Shown here: positions 8,547 to 17,668 of the stretch, piece after piece
Layout: each line of letters begins with the position of its first letter
Position numbering within the stretch: position 1 is the stretch's first letter
Source of the DNA: Sagittula stellata E-37
GTDB taxonomy: Bacteria > Pseudomonadota > Alphaproteobacteria > Rhodobacterales > Rhodobacteraceae
Reading direction: 5' to 3'
DNA length: 64,000 nt
Assembly: GCF_039724765.1 (NCBI RefSeq)
Contig: NZ_CP155729.1
Span: forward strand, 3,295,501-3,359,500
Made by a program: the position numbers and the translations under genes
Notes under the pieces: generated by a model
What the model saw: only the letters and a program-made list of their open reading frames with translations
Database searches by the model: none
Told to the model about the DNA's origin: nothing

Positions 8547-9530
8547 ATGCAAGCCACGTTTTCCCGCCGCGACCTGATCGCCCCGCACCGCCTGCGCGCC
8601 CTCATGCAACGTTCCGACCTGCGCGGCGCGCTGCAGCTTGGCAGCCATTTCGCCGCCATCGCCCTGACCGGCGCGCTGCTCTGGACCACCTGGGCGAGCC
8701 TCTGGTCGATCCCGCTGTTCATGGCGCACGGGGTCCTCCTGAACTTCCTTTATGCCGGGCAGCACGAGCTGTCGCACGACACGGTCTTCAGGACCCGGCG
8801 GCTGAACGAGATCTTCGGGCGGCTGATCGGCTTCCTGATGATCTACCCGCGCGATTTCGACAAGATCCAGCACTGGGCGCATCACCAGCACACCCAGAAC
8901 TGGGAAAAGGACGGCGAGCTGACGCGCGAGCCCTACACGCTGAAGACCTACCTGTTGTGGTTCTGGGGCGTCACCTACTGGCACAGCCGCGTCACCCGGA
9001 TCGTCCGGTTTTCGCGCGGCATCGTGCTGGAGCCCTATATCCGCCCCGAGCAGCACGCCCTGGTGATCCGCGAGGCGCGCATCCACGCGGCGCTTTACGC
9101 CGCCGTGGCCGTGCTGTCGGTCGTCACGCAGAGCTGGGCCGCCGTGCTGCTGTGGCTTGCCCCGATGGTCGTGATGAAGCCGGTCCACCAGTTGCAGAAC
9201 ACCATCGAGCACCTGGGCCTCAGCCACGAGGACAACATCCTGGAGAACACCCGGTCCACCCGGACCAACGCGCTCATGCGGTGGCTCTGCTGGCAGATGC
9301 CCTATCACACCGCGCATCACAGCTTTCCCGCCGTGCCCTTCTGGCAGTTGAAGGATCTCGACGGCGAGATGAAGAAGAACGGCGCCGCGCCGCACGCCAT
9401 GGGCTGGTTCGAGTTCCAGGTGGAGGTGATCCGCAAGCTGTCCGCCAAATCGGAAGCGGACTACCCCTATGACGAGGTCTGGATCGTGCCCCGGGGCAAC
9501 GGCACCAGCGCGCGGATCGAAGCGGCGTGA
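8547..9530 (+). CDS. Membrane fatty acid desaturase family protein
   Basis: The 327-residue protein belongs to the di-iron membrane desaturase/hydroxylase family. Its three histidine boxes are HELSHD at about residue 73, HHQHTQNW at about 112 and HTAHHSFP at about 255, with hydrophobic segments near residues 35-70 and 185-215. Such enzymes use oxygen and ferredoxin or cytochrome electrons to desaturate or hydroxylate acyl chains. The substrate cannot be read from sequence. No strong ribosome-binding site precedes the ATG. It overlaps the next gene (GTGA), so the two are very likely translated together. Confidence 0.85.
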   Translation: MQATFSRRDLIAPHRLRALMQRSDLRGALQLGSHFAAIALTGALLWTTWASLWSIPLFMAHGVLLNFLYAGQHELSHDTVFRTRRLNEIFGRLIGFLMIYPRDFDKIQHWAHHQHTQNWEKDGELTREPYTLKTYLLWFWGVTYWHSRVTRIVRFSRGIVLEPYIRPEQHALVIREARIHAALYAAVAVLSVVTQSWAAVLLWLAPMVVMKPVHQLQNTIEHLGLSHEDNILENTRSTRTNALMRWLCWQMPYHTAHHSFPAVPFWQLKDLDGEMKKNGAAPHAMGWFEFQVEVIRKLSAKSEADYPYDEVWIVPRGNGTSARIEAA

Positions 9531-10354
9531 CGCTGCAGGTCTTCCAATCGCTCTGGGCGATGTCGCCGCACGACCAGAGCGGCGAAACCCTGCCCTACGA
9601 CGCGATCTGCGGCATGGTGAAGGATGCGGGCTTTCACGGGCTGGCCATCGACCTGGGCGCCGCCGACGTGCAGACCGCCTACGACGTGCTGCCGCACATC
9701 CGCCACCACGGGCTGGTGCCGCTGATCGTGGCCTTCCCCCGGTCGGTTTCCGCCCTGCGCGACACGCTGAAGATGGCGAAGGACTTCGGCTCGCCCTTCG
9801 TGAACCTCATCGGGCAGGTCTTTCCGCTGAGCACCGCGGGCGCGATCCCGGTGGTGCGCGCCTGGATCGAGATGTCCGAACAGGAAGGCGTCCCCATCCA
9901 GTTCGAGACCCACCGCAACTGCATCACCAACGACCTTTTCACCACGCTCGAACTGATCGACGCCGTGCCCGAGATGCGGCTGTCCGGCGACCTGTCGCAT
10001 TACCTGGTGGATCGGGAATGGAAGCTGCCGCTGGGCGCTTTCGAACGCGGGCTGCTGACCCGCATCCTGCAGCGCTGCGACAGCTTTCAGGGCCGGGTCG
10101 CCAGCCGGCAGCAGATCCAGCTTCAACTGGACTTTCCGCAGAACGCCAAATGGCTGAAGCTGTTCACCGGGATCTGGCGCGAAGGGTTCGCCCATTACAA
10201 GAAAACGCAACCCGGCACGCCGCTGACCTTCCTGTGCGAGCTTGGTCCGCCGGAATACGCGATGACCGACGCCACGGGGCGCGAGATGTCGAACCGCTGG
10301 GACGAGGCCTTGCGGTTGAAGGCGCTGGCGGAAGAACTCTGGGCGGAGGACTGA
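9527..10354 (+). CDS. TIM-barrel (xylose isomerase-like) sugar phosphate isomerase/epimerase family protein
   Basis: The 275-residue protein has the layout of AP-endonuclease-2/xylose isomerase-like TIM barrels. MVKDAGFHGLAIDLG is near residue 30, VPIQFETHRNC near 125 and MRLSGDLSHY near 150, the last two carrying likely metal ligands (Glu, Asp, His), and a late FLCELGPPEYA segment could supply a glutamate. Translation starts at a GTG that overlaps the desaturase stop codon by four bases (GTGA), a sign of coupled translation. The reaction is unknown; the overlap suggests action on a molecule related to the desaturase product. Confidence 0.75.
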   Translation: MTLQVFQSLWAMSPHDQSGETLPYDAICGMVKDAGFHGLAIDLGAADVQTAYDVLPHIRHHGLVPLIVAFPRSVSALRDTLKMAKDFGSPFVNLIGQVFPLSTAGAIPVVRAWIEMSEQEGVPIQFETHRNCITNDLFTTLELIDAVPEMRLSGDLSHYLVDREWKLPLGAFERGLLTRILQRCDSFQGRVASRQQIQLQLDFPQNAKWLKLFTGIWREGFAHYKKTQPGTPLTFLCELGPPEYAMTDATGREMSNRWDEALRLKALAEELWAED

Positions 10355-10815
10355 GCGACGGAGGTGCGCGGCGGGGGGTGCGCGGCGGTGGGTGTGCGGC
10401 GGACGCAAAGGTTAATCGCTAACAGAATGTGAATGCCGTGCCTCTGCACAAAGGTTACCAACCGGCCGGAGACGCAGGCCGAACCGGCCGGTTCACACCA
10501 TAACATCCGGTTAATCGGCGGCAGACGGCGTTAACCCGTTGTGGCGGGGCCGTTGCGCCCCTGCCAGACCTTGTGGCGCGCGCCGCGTTAAGTATCGGCC
10601 GCAACCCGAACGTTTCGTTCAGAAAATCCCGTCGAAGGAAATCTCAACCCAGCTTGCCGCAGTCGCATCGCTGCGGGCCGGGACCGCCCACAGCGCCTCA
10701 GGCAGAACGCGAGGTGCGCACCGTAAGACTTTGTAGAAAAACGATAAAGGAAAGCTGAACGCTCCGCACCTTTGGTCACCTTTGCGGGCGACCGAAGACG
10801 GCAGCCAAGCCCCCG
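10355..10815. other. Gap between two convergent genes, with a palindrome
   Basis: No gene is supported here. Three imperfect copies of a GTGCGCGGCGG word lie at about 10363-10400. An inverted repeat with arms AACCGGCCGG (10460-10469) and CCGGCCGGTT (10484-10493) could form a hairpin between the TIM-barrel gene and the convergent thiamine-diphosphate gene, but no T-run follows. The rest shows nothing recognisable. Confidence 0.45.
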
Positions 10816-12483
10816 CTACTGCCCCGCTTTCTGCGCTGCGGCACGCATCTGCGAGAGGGTCACGCGCGGGGTCAGCGCCTCTTCGGAAATGTCTAGGTCG
10901 AGCACCGCCCCCGTCCCCGAGGCCAGCGCCCTGTCGAAGGCCGCGGCGAAATCCTCCGTCCGGGAGACCCGCTCTCCGTGGTAGCCGTAGGACCGGGCCA
11001 ATGCCGCGAAGTCGGGCGAGACCATCGTCGTGCCCGAGACCCGCGCGGGGTAGTGCCGCTCCTGGTGGGCGCGGATCGTGCCGTAGATGCCGTTGTTCAG
11101 GATCAGCACCACCGGCTGCGCCCCGGCCTGTGCGGCGGTGGCCAGTTCCTGGCAGGTCATCTGGAAATCGCCGTCCCCGGCAAAGCAGACGACGGTGCGT
11201 TCGGGGTGCGCGACCTTCGCCGCGATGGCCGCCGGAAGCCCGTAACCCATGGCCCCGGACTGCGGTGCAAGCAGGCGTTGCGCCCCGCCGTAGCGAAAGA
11301 AGTACCCCGGCCAGACCGCAAAGTTCCCCGCCCCGTTGGTCAGGATCGCGTCGTCCGGCAGGACCTTCGCGAGATGCGTCATGACCTTGCCCATGTCCAC
11401 CGGAGAGGGCTGCTCCGGCAGGTCGAACCCCGCCTCGTAGGCCGCCCGCGCCTCGGCCCGCCATGCGCCGTCGCGCGGCCCGAGAGGACCCTCCGCCAGC
11501 AACGCCTCCGCAAAGGCGGACGGGTCGGCGTGGACGCCCAGCGCGGGGCGGTAGACCTTGCCCAACTCGCCGTCGCTGCCATGCACGTGGAGCACTGTCT
11601 GGTCCGGCTCCGGCACCTTCAGAAGCGTATAGCCCAGCGTCGAATTTTCTCCGAATCTCAAGTTGATAGCGAGGATGACATCGGCCTCCTCGATCAGCTT
11701 CCGGGTGGAGGGCCACATGCCCACACCGGCATGCCCGCAGAACGCCGGAGAGTGGTTGTCGAACATGTCGAGATAGCGGAAGACAGCCACGGCGGGGATA
11801 TCGTTTTCCTCGGCAAAGCGGCGCAGCGCGGTCTTACCGGCCTCTGTCCAGTTGGCGCCTCCGAAGAAGATCAGCGGCCGTTTCGCGCCCTTCAGGATCT
11901 CGCGCGTCTTCGCCACGGCCGAGCCGGACGGTACGGGCGGCAGGATCTCGGCGGGGGCGGAAATCGCGGGCGTTTCGGTGACCGAGGACAGCATGTCCTC
12001 CGGCAGCGCGATGACCACCGGACCGGGGCGTCCGGTCGTCGCCACGGTCCACGCGCGCGACACGATTTCGGGGATACGTTCCACCCGGTCGATCTCCACC
12101 GCCCATTTCGCCATGGTGCCATAGACGGCGCGATAGTCGATCTCCTGGAAGGCCTCGCGCCCCTTCATGTCGGTCGCCACCTGCCCCACGAACAGCAGCA
12201 TCGGCGCGCTGTCCTGACGGGCGGTGTGCACGCCGATAGAGGCGTTGGTGACCCCCGGTCCACGTGTCACCATGCAGATGCCCGGGGTGCCGGTCAGCTT
12301 GCCCCAGGCCGCCGCCATGAAGCCCGCACCGCCCTCGTTGCGGCACAGCACGTAGTCCAGCGCCCCTTCGGTGTCGTGCAGCGCGTCGAGCACCGCAAGA
12401 TAGCTTTCGCCCGGCACACCGAAGGCCTTGCGCGCGCCCAGTGCCACCAGGCACTCCACCAGAAGCCTGCCACCATGCCGCAT
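10816..12483 (-). CDS. Thiamine-diphosphate-dependent enzyme (acetolactate synthase-like)
   Basis: The 555-residue protein has the three-domain layout of acetolactate synthase, benzoylformate decarboxylase and oxo-acid decarboxylases. The catalytic glutamate is in LCRNEGGAGFMAAAWGKLTG near residue 50. The central domain includes PLIFFGGANW, and the cofactor motif GDGDFQMTCQEL...LNNGIYGT is near residues 430-460. It is the last gene of a minus-strand unit with a racemase-type protein and a Pot-type transporter, 80 bp after the racemase gene. No regulatory-subunit gene (ilvH) is adjacent, which argues for a catabolic role such as 2-oxo-acid decarboxylation rather than branched-chain amino acid synthesis. 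The substrate is unknown. Confidence 0.82.
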   Translation of the reverse strand: MRHGGRLLVECLVALGARKAFGVPGESYLAVLDALHDTEGALDYVLCRNEGGAGFMAAAWGKLTGTPGICMVTRGPGVTNASIGVHTARQDSAPMLLFVGQVATDMKGREAFQEIDYRAVYGTMAKWAVEIDRVERIPEIVSRAWTVATTGRPGPVVIALPEDMLSSVTETPAISAPAEILPPVPSGSAVAKTREILKGAKRPLIFFGGANWTEAGKTALRRFAEENDIPAVAVFRYLDMFDNHSPAFCGHAGVGMWPSTRKLIEEADVILAINLRFGENSTLGYTLLKVPEPDQTVLHVHGSDGELGKVYRPALGVHADPSAFAEALLAEGPLGPRDGAWRAEARAAYEAGFDLPEQPSPVDMGKVMTHLAKVLPDDAILTNGAGNFAVWPGYFFRYGGAQRLLAPQSGAMGYGLPAAIAAKVAHPERTVVCFAGDGDFQMTCQELATAAQAGAQPVVLILNNGIYGTIRAHQERHYPARVSGTTMVSPDFAALARSYGYHGERVSRTEDFAAAFDRALASGTGAVLDLDISEEALTPRVTLSQMRAAAQKAGQ

Positions 12484-12563
12484 GAAACCGCCCTTCCCGA
12501 TCTGTTACGGCGCCACCTTCGCCCGACGGGAACCGGAGTGCAATCCCAAGGACTTAAATGCTG

Positions 12564-13193
12564 TCAGGCGATCAGCGCACGGGCCATGCCGGTCGCGGCA
12601 CGAACGCCGTCGACAAGGATCAGTCGGGTCTCCTTCTGCGCGCGCGCCATCAGCCCGACCATTCCGCCGCACCCCAAGGCCACGGCGCCCACACCGTCCT
12701 CGGCCTCTGCGGCGAGGATCTCGTCGATGATCCGGGGCTCGGCCTTCTCGACCTCAAGCACCGGCACGCCGCTCGCCCGGATGCGAACCAGCGACGGCGC
12801 AAGCCCGTAGTTGGCCACGTTCTCCTCCAGCACCGGGACCGAGACGTCCAGCGTCGTCACGACGGAGAACCGCCCCCCCACCGCCGCGGCAAGATGGTAG
12901 GCCGCCTGCCCGATCCCGATCACCGGGCAACGCGCCAGTTTCTGCGCCTCCGCGATGCCGGTGTCGTCGAAGCAGCCGATCAGGATCGCCTCTGCCCCGT
13001 CGCGGCAGGCTTTCTCCACCAGCTCCAGCATCGGCGGCACGGCAAGATCGCCATCCTCGCGCCCCTGGATCGAGGGCGGCCCGCCGTGCGAGGTCCAGCC
13101 CTCCACCGTCATCCGCCCGGCGACATCCTGCGCCACGGCGGTCATCGCCTCGGTCATGAGGACTGTGGAGTTGGGATTGATGAGGACGATCAT
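12564..13193 (-). CDS. Asp/Glu/hydantoin racemase family protein
   Basis: The 209-residue protein starts MIVLINPNSTVLMTEAM, the signature of hydantoin racemases and related Asp/Glu racemase-fold enzymes. One catalytic-type cysteine is in LIGCFDDTGIAEA near residue 75, and a second in ALGCGGMVGL near residue 175; two such cysteines act as acid and base in this family. GGGGATGGT lies before the ATG, which overlaps the stop of the upstream permease (ATGA). It may racemise the transported substrate before the thiamine-diphosphate enzyme acts. Maleate isomerase or allantoin racemase activity is the alternative. Confidence 0.8.
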   Translation of the reverse strand: MIVLINPNSTVLMTEAMTAVAQDVAGRMTVEGWTSHGGPPSIQGREDGDLAVPPMLELVEKACRDGAEAILIGCFDDTGIAEAQKLARCPVIGIGQAAYHLAAAVGGRFSVVTTLDVSVPVLEENVANYGLAPSLVRIRASGVPVLEVEKAEPRIIDEILAAEAEDGVGAVALGCGGMVGLMARAQKETRLILVDGVRAATGMARALIA

Positions 13194-14029
13194 ACCATCC
13201 CCTTGCCCGCATCCGACCCGGCCTTCGCCTTGCGCCGCGCGGTCAGCGTCACGAGCAACAGGAAGACCCCGATCATCAGGAAGGAGAACACGGTCGTCAG
13301 CGTCCCCAGCGCATAGAGCACCGGCGTCGTGACGTTCGTCGTCATGCCGTAGATCTCCAGCGGCAGCGTGTTGTAGCTGCCCGCCGTGAGCAGGGTCCGG
13401 GCAAACTCGTCATAGCTCAGCGTGAAACCGAACAGCGCCACCCCGATCAGCGATGGCCCGATGATCGGCAGCACCACGTGACGGATGGTCTGCCAGGGAG
13501 TCGCCCCGAGGTCGCGCGCCGCCTCCTCGTAGGATTTGTCGAACCTGTTGAAGACGGCGAACATGATGAGCAGTCCGAAGGGCAGCGTCCAGGTCAGTTG
13601 CGACCCGTAGCCGGAGGTCGCCCAGTGCACCTTCATCCCCGACTGCGAGAACATCAGCCCGACGCCGAGCGAGATCAGGATCGACGGGATCACCAGCGAC
13701 GTGATGATCAGGTAGAACAGCAGCCCCGAGCCCGGGAACCGCGACCGGAAGGCCAGCCCGCCCATGACAGAGACCACCACGGTCGTCACCATGACCATGA
13801 ACCCCAACGCAAAGGACCGCCGGAAACTGCCCCATATATCGCCCACCGCCTGTTGCTCGAACAGGTCCTTGAACCAGTAGACCGACGTACCGTTCATCGG
13901 AAAGGTCAGCCCGCCCTGCGGCCCCTGGAAGGACAGGATGGCGATGGTGATCGTGGGCCCGTAAAGGAACAGCAGGAACAGCCCGAAGAAGGCGGCAAGC
14001 AGGTAGAAAGAGCGCGGACGCGGTTCCAT
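13190..14029 (-). CDS. ABC transporter permease, PotC-like
   Basis: The 279-residue inner-membrane protein has about six hydrophobic helices starting at residue 8. Its cytoplasmic EAA loop reads EEAARDLGATPWQTIRHVVLP near residue 175, which contacts the ATPase. It matches the second permease of spermidine/putrescine-type importers. It overlaps the racemase gene by four bases and lies about 90 bp after the PotB-like gene. Confidence 0.88.
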   Translation of the reverse strand: MEPRPRSFYLLAAFFGLFLLFLYGPTITIAILSFQGPQGGLTFPMNGTSVYWFKDLFEQQAVGDIWGSFRRSFALGFMVMVTTVVVSVMGGLAFRSRFPGSGLLFYLIITSLVIPSILISLGVGLMFSQSGMKVHWATSGYGSQLTWTLPFGLLIMFAVFNRFDKSYEEAARDLGATPWQTIRHVVLPIIGPSLIGVALFGFTLSYDEFARTLLTAGSYNTLPLEIYGMTTNVTTPVLYALGTLTTVFSFLMIGVFLLLVTLTARRKAKAGSDAGKGMV

Positions 14030-14119
14030 GGGTCAAATCCTCCGGGACTGGGCCGGACGGCCCGGGTTGTGATGTGCCGCAGCGGCGGTCCGCCGTGTCC
14101 GGTTCAGTATGCACATCGC

Positions 14120-14968
14120 TCAAAGCTCCTTCCGGATGTCGACGAAGCGCAACAGGATGCCGATCACCATCAGCACGGTGATCAACAGGATCACGGCGGT
14201 CGCGGCGGCACTCGGGTATTGCAACAGCGCGATATCGTTGGAAATCAGCCGCCCCACGTTGGCCGACTGCGACCCGGACATGATCCGCACGGTGATGAAA
14301 TCGCCCATCACCAGCGTCACCACAAAAATCGTGCCGATCATGATGCCGGGCTTGGTCAGCGGCACGATCACGTTCCACAGGATCTGCGGCCCCGAGGCGC
14401 CCGCATCTCGGGCCGCCTCGATCAGCGACCGGTCGATGCGCATCATCGTGTTGAAGATCGGCACCACCATGAACAGCGTGTAAAGGTGCACGAAGGCAAG
14501 GATCACCGCGAAGTCGGAAAACAGCAGCCACTCCACCGGCTGGTCGATCACCCCCATCGACAGAAGCGCCGAATTGGCGATCCCGTTGCGCCCCAGAAAG
14601 GGGATCCACGAGATCATGCGGATGATGTTCGAGGTCCAGAACGGGATGGTGCACAGCAGAAACAGCACGATCTGCATGTTCTGGCTGCGCACGTGGAAGG
14701 CCAGGAAATAGGCCACGGTGAACCCGATCGCCAGCGTGAAGGCCCAGGTGATCAGCGCATATTTGAACGTGTTCAGAAATACCTTGTAGGTCACGGGCGA
14801 ACCGAAAAGGAACTCGTAGTTCTCGAAGGAAAACGCCGGAATGATCGAAAACTCCGTCGCCCGCCAGAAACTGACGATCGCGATCATCACGATCGGCAGC
14901 ACGAGGAACACCAGCATCACCGCTGCCAGCGGCGACACCATCAGCAGGCTCTTGAGCGACTTCGGCAT
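14120..14968 (-). CDS. ABC transporter permease, PotB-like
   Basis: The protein of 282 residues starts MPKSLKSLLMVSPLAAVML; GGGGAAG eight bases before this ATG decides the start over the longer frame to 15016. It has six predicted membrane helices and the EAA loop EAARDAGASGPQILWNVIVPL near residue 185. It is the first permease of the polyamine-type importer, paired with the gene at 13190. A palindromic repeat copy separates it from the binding-protein gene. Confidence 0.88.
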   Translation of the reverse strand: MPKSLKSLLMVSPLAAVMLVFLVLPIVMIAIVSFWRATEFSIIPAFSFENYEFLFGSPVTYKVFLNTFKYALITWAFTLAIGFTVAYFLAFHVRSQNMQIVLFLLCTIPFWTSNIIRMISWIPFLGRNGIANSALLSMGVIDQPVEWLLFSDFAVILAFVHLYTLFMVVPIFNTMMRIDRSLIEAARDAGASGPQILWNVIVPLTKPGIMIGTIFVVTLVMGDFITVRIMSGSQSANVGRLISNDIALLQYPSAAATAVILLITVLMVIGILLRFVDIRKEL

Positions 14969-15010
14969 TCCGGTTCTTCCCCTGTCTTCCCGGCCCCAGT
15001 GGTCCCGGGT

Positions 15011-15078
15011 CTTCATCTTGGCGAAAAATACCCTCGGGGGGCCCCGCAGGGGCGGGGGCAGCGCCCCCTCCGCATCAT
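15011..15078 (+). repeat. Dispersed palindromic intergenic repeat, copy 3 (diverged)
   Basis: It starts CTTCATCTTGGCGAAAAATA, like copies 1 and 2, but its GC-rich part differs (GGGGCCCCGCAGGGGCGGGGGCAGCGCCCCC can fold in several ways). It lies between the binding-protein gene and the PotB-like gene. A second hairpin, GGGCGCCTGCC with GGCAGGCGCCC, follows at about 15117-15142. Either may lower transcription of the permeases relative to the binding protein. Confidence 0.7.
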
Positions 15079-15176
15079 CCGCGCATGATCCGTGACCGGA
15101 CGATGCACTGGTCCGGGGGCGCCTGCCAAAGGCAGGCGCCCCCGCCGGTCGCCGCCCGCAGGGGCGGCGAAACCTC

Positions 15177-16433
15177 TTACGATGCGATGAACTCGTTCCA
15201 CTTGCGAACCATGTACTGGTTCTCGTCCATGACGGCGTTCCAGCAGGCGACAGCGCCCATGCGGTCGTAGAACGATCCGCCGTCGCGTGTCTCGCCGGCC
15301 TGTGCCATGACGTCGCCGAAGGGGTTGGTGATCGGCTCGGCCGCCTCCTCGCCTTCGAACCAGTACCCCCACTCGTTCTCCGACATGTAGTCCTTGGAGG
15401 TCTCCGGAACCGCCGAGTAATAGCCCTGGCGCATCAGGAAGCCGCCGACCCAGCCGGAGAGATACCAGTTGATGTATTCGTAGGCCGCATCCAGTTCGAG
15501 CCCCGACAGCGACTTCGACAAGCCGATGCCGCCGCCCCAGGACCGGTAGCCCTCCTTCAGCGGCTGGTAGACGCAGGGGATGCCCTTCGATTTCACCGCC
15601 GTGATCGCCGGCGACCACATGGACTGGATCACCACCTCGCCCGAGGCCATCAGGTTCACGCTTTCGTCGAAGGACTTCCAGAAGGCGCGGAACTGGCCGT
15701 TCTGTTTCGCCTCGGTGAAGATCGCCATGGTCTTGTCGATCTCCTCGCGGGTCATGTTGCCCTTGTCGCCGTACTGGATCTCGCCCATGGCCTCGCAGAC
15801 CATCGCCATGTCCATGATGCCGATCGACGAAATGTCGAGGATCGAAGCCTTGCCCTTGAACTCGGGGTTCAGCAGTTCGGCCCAGCTCTCGATCGGGCGA
15901 CCGATCAGGTCGGGGCGAATGCCAAGCGTGTCGGCGTTGTAGATCGTCGGGATCAGCGTCATCCAGTTGGTCTGCTCGTCGGCGAAATCGGTGCCGTCCG
16001 GCCCGGTGGTGAAGCCCACGGTGTGCGGCGCGGTGCCCTGCGCGATCTCGCTCTCGGGCGTCAGCTTGCCGTCCTTGAAGATGCCGACGATCTTGTCGTA
16101 GTTGGCGATCTTCGACACGTCCATCGCCTGCAGGTTGCCGGTAGGCCAGACCTTCTTGCAGATCCAGTACTCGATGTCGGCGATGTCGAAGCTGTCGGGC
16201 TGGGTGGCCGCGCGCTGCGTCACGCTGTCGGAATCGAGCGCCGTCATCTCCAGCGTGAAGCCAAGGTCTTCCTTCACCTTCTGCGCCACCTCGTTGAGGT
16301 TCGACACGCCGGTGCCGAACTGGCGCAGCGTCACGTCCTTGATGTTCTGCGCCCAGATCATCGGTGCGCCGAGCGTGCTGGCGGCGGCAGCCGCCGTGCC
16401 GGTCTTCAGAAGCTGTCGTCTGGAAATGGTCAT
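15177..16433 (-). CDS. ABC transporter substrate-binding protein, PotD-like, Tat-exported
   Basis: The 418-residue protein begins MTISRRQLLKTGTAAAAAST, a twin-arginine signal (SRRQLLK), cleaved probably after APMIWA near residue 28. The mature part is a two-lobed periplasmic binding protein of the spermidine/putrescine/Fe type, with features such as NAVMDENQYMVRKWNEFIAS at the C-terminus. Tat export suggests folding before export. The gene follows the ATPase gene by about 19 bp and precedes the permeases. The ligand is not certain; polyamine, opine or amino-acid-like compounds all occur in the family. Confidence 0.85.
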   Translation of the reverse strand: MTISRRQLLKTGTAAAAASTLGAPMIWAQNIKDVTLRQFGTGVSNLNEVAQKVKEDLGFTLEMTALDSDSVTQRAATQPDSFDIADIEYWICKKVWPTGNLQAMDVSKIANYDKIVGIFKDGKLTPESEIAQGTAPHTVGFTTGPDGTDFADEQTNWMTLIPTIYNADTLGIRPDLIGRPIESWAELLNPEFKGKASILDISSIGIMDMAMVCEAMGEIQYGDKGNMTREEIDKTMAIFTEAKQNGQFRAFWKSFDESVNLMASGEVVIQSMWSPAITAVKSKGIPCVYQPLKEGYRSWGGGIGLSKSLSGLELDAAYEYINWYLSGWVGGFLMRQGYYSAVPETSKDYMSENEWGYWFEGEEAAEPITNPFGDVMAQAGETRDGGSFYDRMGAVACWNAVMDENQYMVRKWNEFIAS

Positions 16434-16452
16434 TGTCCTGGTCTCCCTGTTG

Positions 16453-17439
16453 TCAGGCCTGCAGCGGGTGCTGCTGGTCGTTTTCCCAGGTCAGGCCGAC
16501 GGGCTCTCCCGGGTGTCTCGGTTGCGCGAAATACAATGCGTCAGGCAGAAGCGCGGTCACCTCCTGCTCCCCCGCCACGGCGGCGGTGACGTTCACATGC
16601 GTGCCCTGGTACTCGACCGCGGTGATCTGCGCGGGCATCCGTCCGGCGCCCTCGTCGGTCATGCGCACTGCGTCCGAACGCACCGCAACCTTGCCCTCGG
16701 GCAGCGCGATGACGTTGTGCCCACCAAGGAAGCGCGCGACGAAGGCGGTGCGCGGCGCGTTGAAGACATCGCGCGCCGATCCGGCCTGCTCGATGACGGC
16801 GTTGTTCATCACGACGATCTCGTCGGCCAGCGCCAGCGCCTCGTCCTGCCCGTGTGTGACGTGGATGAACGAGATCCCCAGTTCGCGCTGCAACTTCTTC
16901 AACTCCGAGCGCATGCGGATGCGCAGGAACGGGTCCAGCGCCGAAAGGGGCTCGTCCAGAAGCAGGACCTGCGGGCGGGTGATAAGCGCCCGGGCCAGCG
17001 CCACGCGCTGCTGCTGCCCGCCTGAAAGCTGGTCGGGAAAGCGATCCGCCAGCCGCGAGAGGTCGACAAGCTCCAGCATCTCGCCCGCGCGCTTCAGACG
17101 ATCCGGCCTGTCCACGCCCTTCATCTTCAGGCTGAACGCAACGTTTTCGGCCACCGACAGGTGCGGGAACAGCGCGTAGCTCTGGAACATCATGGCGGTG
17201 CCGCGCTTGGCCGGCGGCAGATGCGACACATCCGTTCCGCCCAGCACGATGGAGCCGTCCGACACGGTTTCGTGCCCCGCGATCATCCGCAGGGTCGAAC
17301 TCTTGCCGCAGCCCGACGGCCCCAGCAGGCAGGCATATGTACCGGGCGCGAAATGGTGGTTGATGGCATCCACCGCCACGGTCTCGCCGTAGCGCTTGGT
17401 GACGTTCACCAGTTCCAGGTCCTTGCCGGTCGCGCCCAT
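16453..17439 (-). CDS. ABC transporter ATP-binding protein, PotA-like
   Basis: This is the ATPase of the Pot-type importer, 328 residues. Walker A is [14 protein letters not shown] near residue 40, the Q-loop MFQSYALFPH near 85, the signature LSGGQQQR near 135 and Walker B VLLLDEPLSALD near 155, followed by a TOBE domain. The frame is open to 17796, but the ATG at 17439 has GAGGGA upstream and starts the conserved N-terminus. It is the first gene of the minus-strand unit and faces the GntR regulator. Confidence 0.92.
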   Translation of the reverse strand: MGATGKDLELVNVTKRYGETVAVDAINHHFAPGTYACLLGPSGCGKSSTLRMIAGHETVSDGSIVLGGTDVSHLPPAKRGTAMMFQSYALFPHLSVAENVAFSLKMKGVDRPDRLKRAGEMLELVDLSRLADRFPDQLSGGQQQRVALARALITRPQVLLLDEPLSALDPFLRIRMRSELKKLQRELGISFIHVTHGQDEALALADEIVVMNNAVIEQAGSARDVFNAPRTAFVARFLGGHNVIALPEGKVAVRSDAVRMTDEGAGRMPAQITAVEYQGTHVNVTAAVAGEQEVTALLPDALYFAQPRHPGEPVGLTWENDQQHPLQA

Positions 17440-17586
17440 GTCCGTCCCTCGTCCGTTGTTGAGGTCATCAGTGCGGTGAGACCCCTGATCGGGGAAGCAT
17501 TCACCCGGTTCGGGATGGCCATTTTCTTTTTCTGCCGCGAAATGAGGCTGAAGGAACGGGGCGCGGATCGGATATTGGGCACAAAG

Positions 17587-17596
17587 TTGTATACAA
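17587..17596. promoter_or_regulatory. Putative GntR/FadR-type operator
   Basis: TTGTATACAA is a perfect 10-bp palindrome with the GT...AC core typical of FadR-subfamily operators. It sits in the 229-bp divergent gap, 148 bases from the ATPase start and 73 bases from the GntR gene, a good place to control both. A related half site (GTACAAC) lies at about 17613. Confidence 0.6.
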
Positions 17597-17668
17597 TAGC
17601 TGATTGACCTACGTACAACGCCGGCGAATCTTGAGCACGCTCCCGCGACCTGCCACAACCGAGTCGCA

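Noticed and set aside
10588..10779. Small open frames in the gap left of the TPP enzyme gene
   Set aside because: They are short, overlap each other on both strands and show no coding features.
13478..15088. Plus-strand open frame of 536 residues over the Pot-type permeases
   Set aside because: It is the antisense image of hydrophobic permease genes, with a His/Gln/Asp/Arg-rich composition and no recognisable domain.
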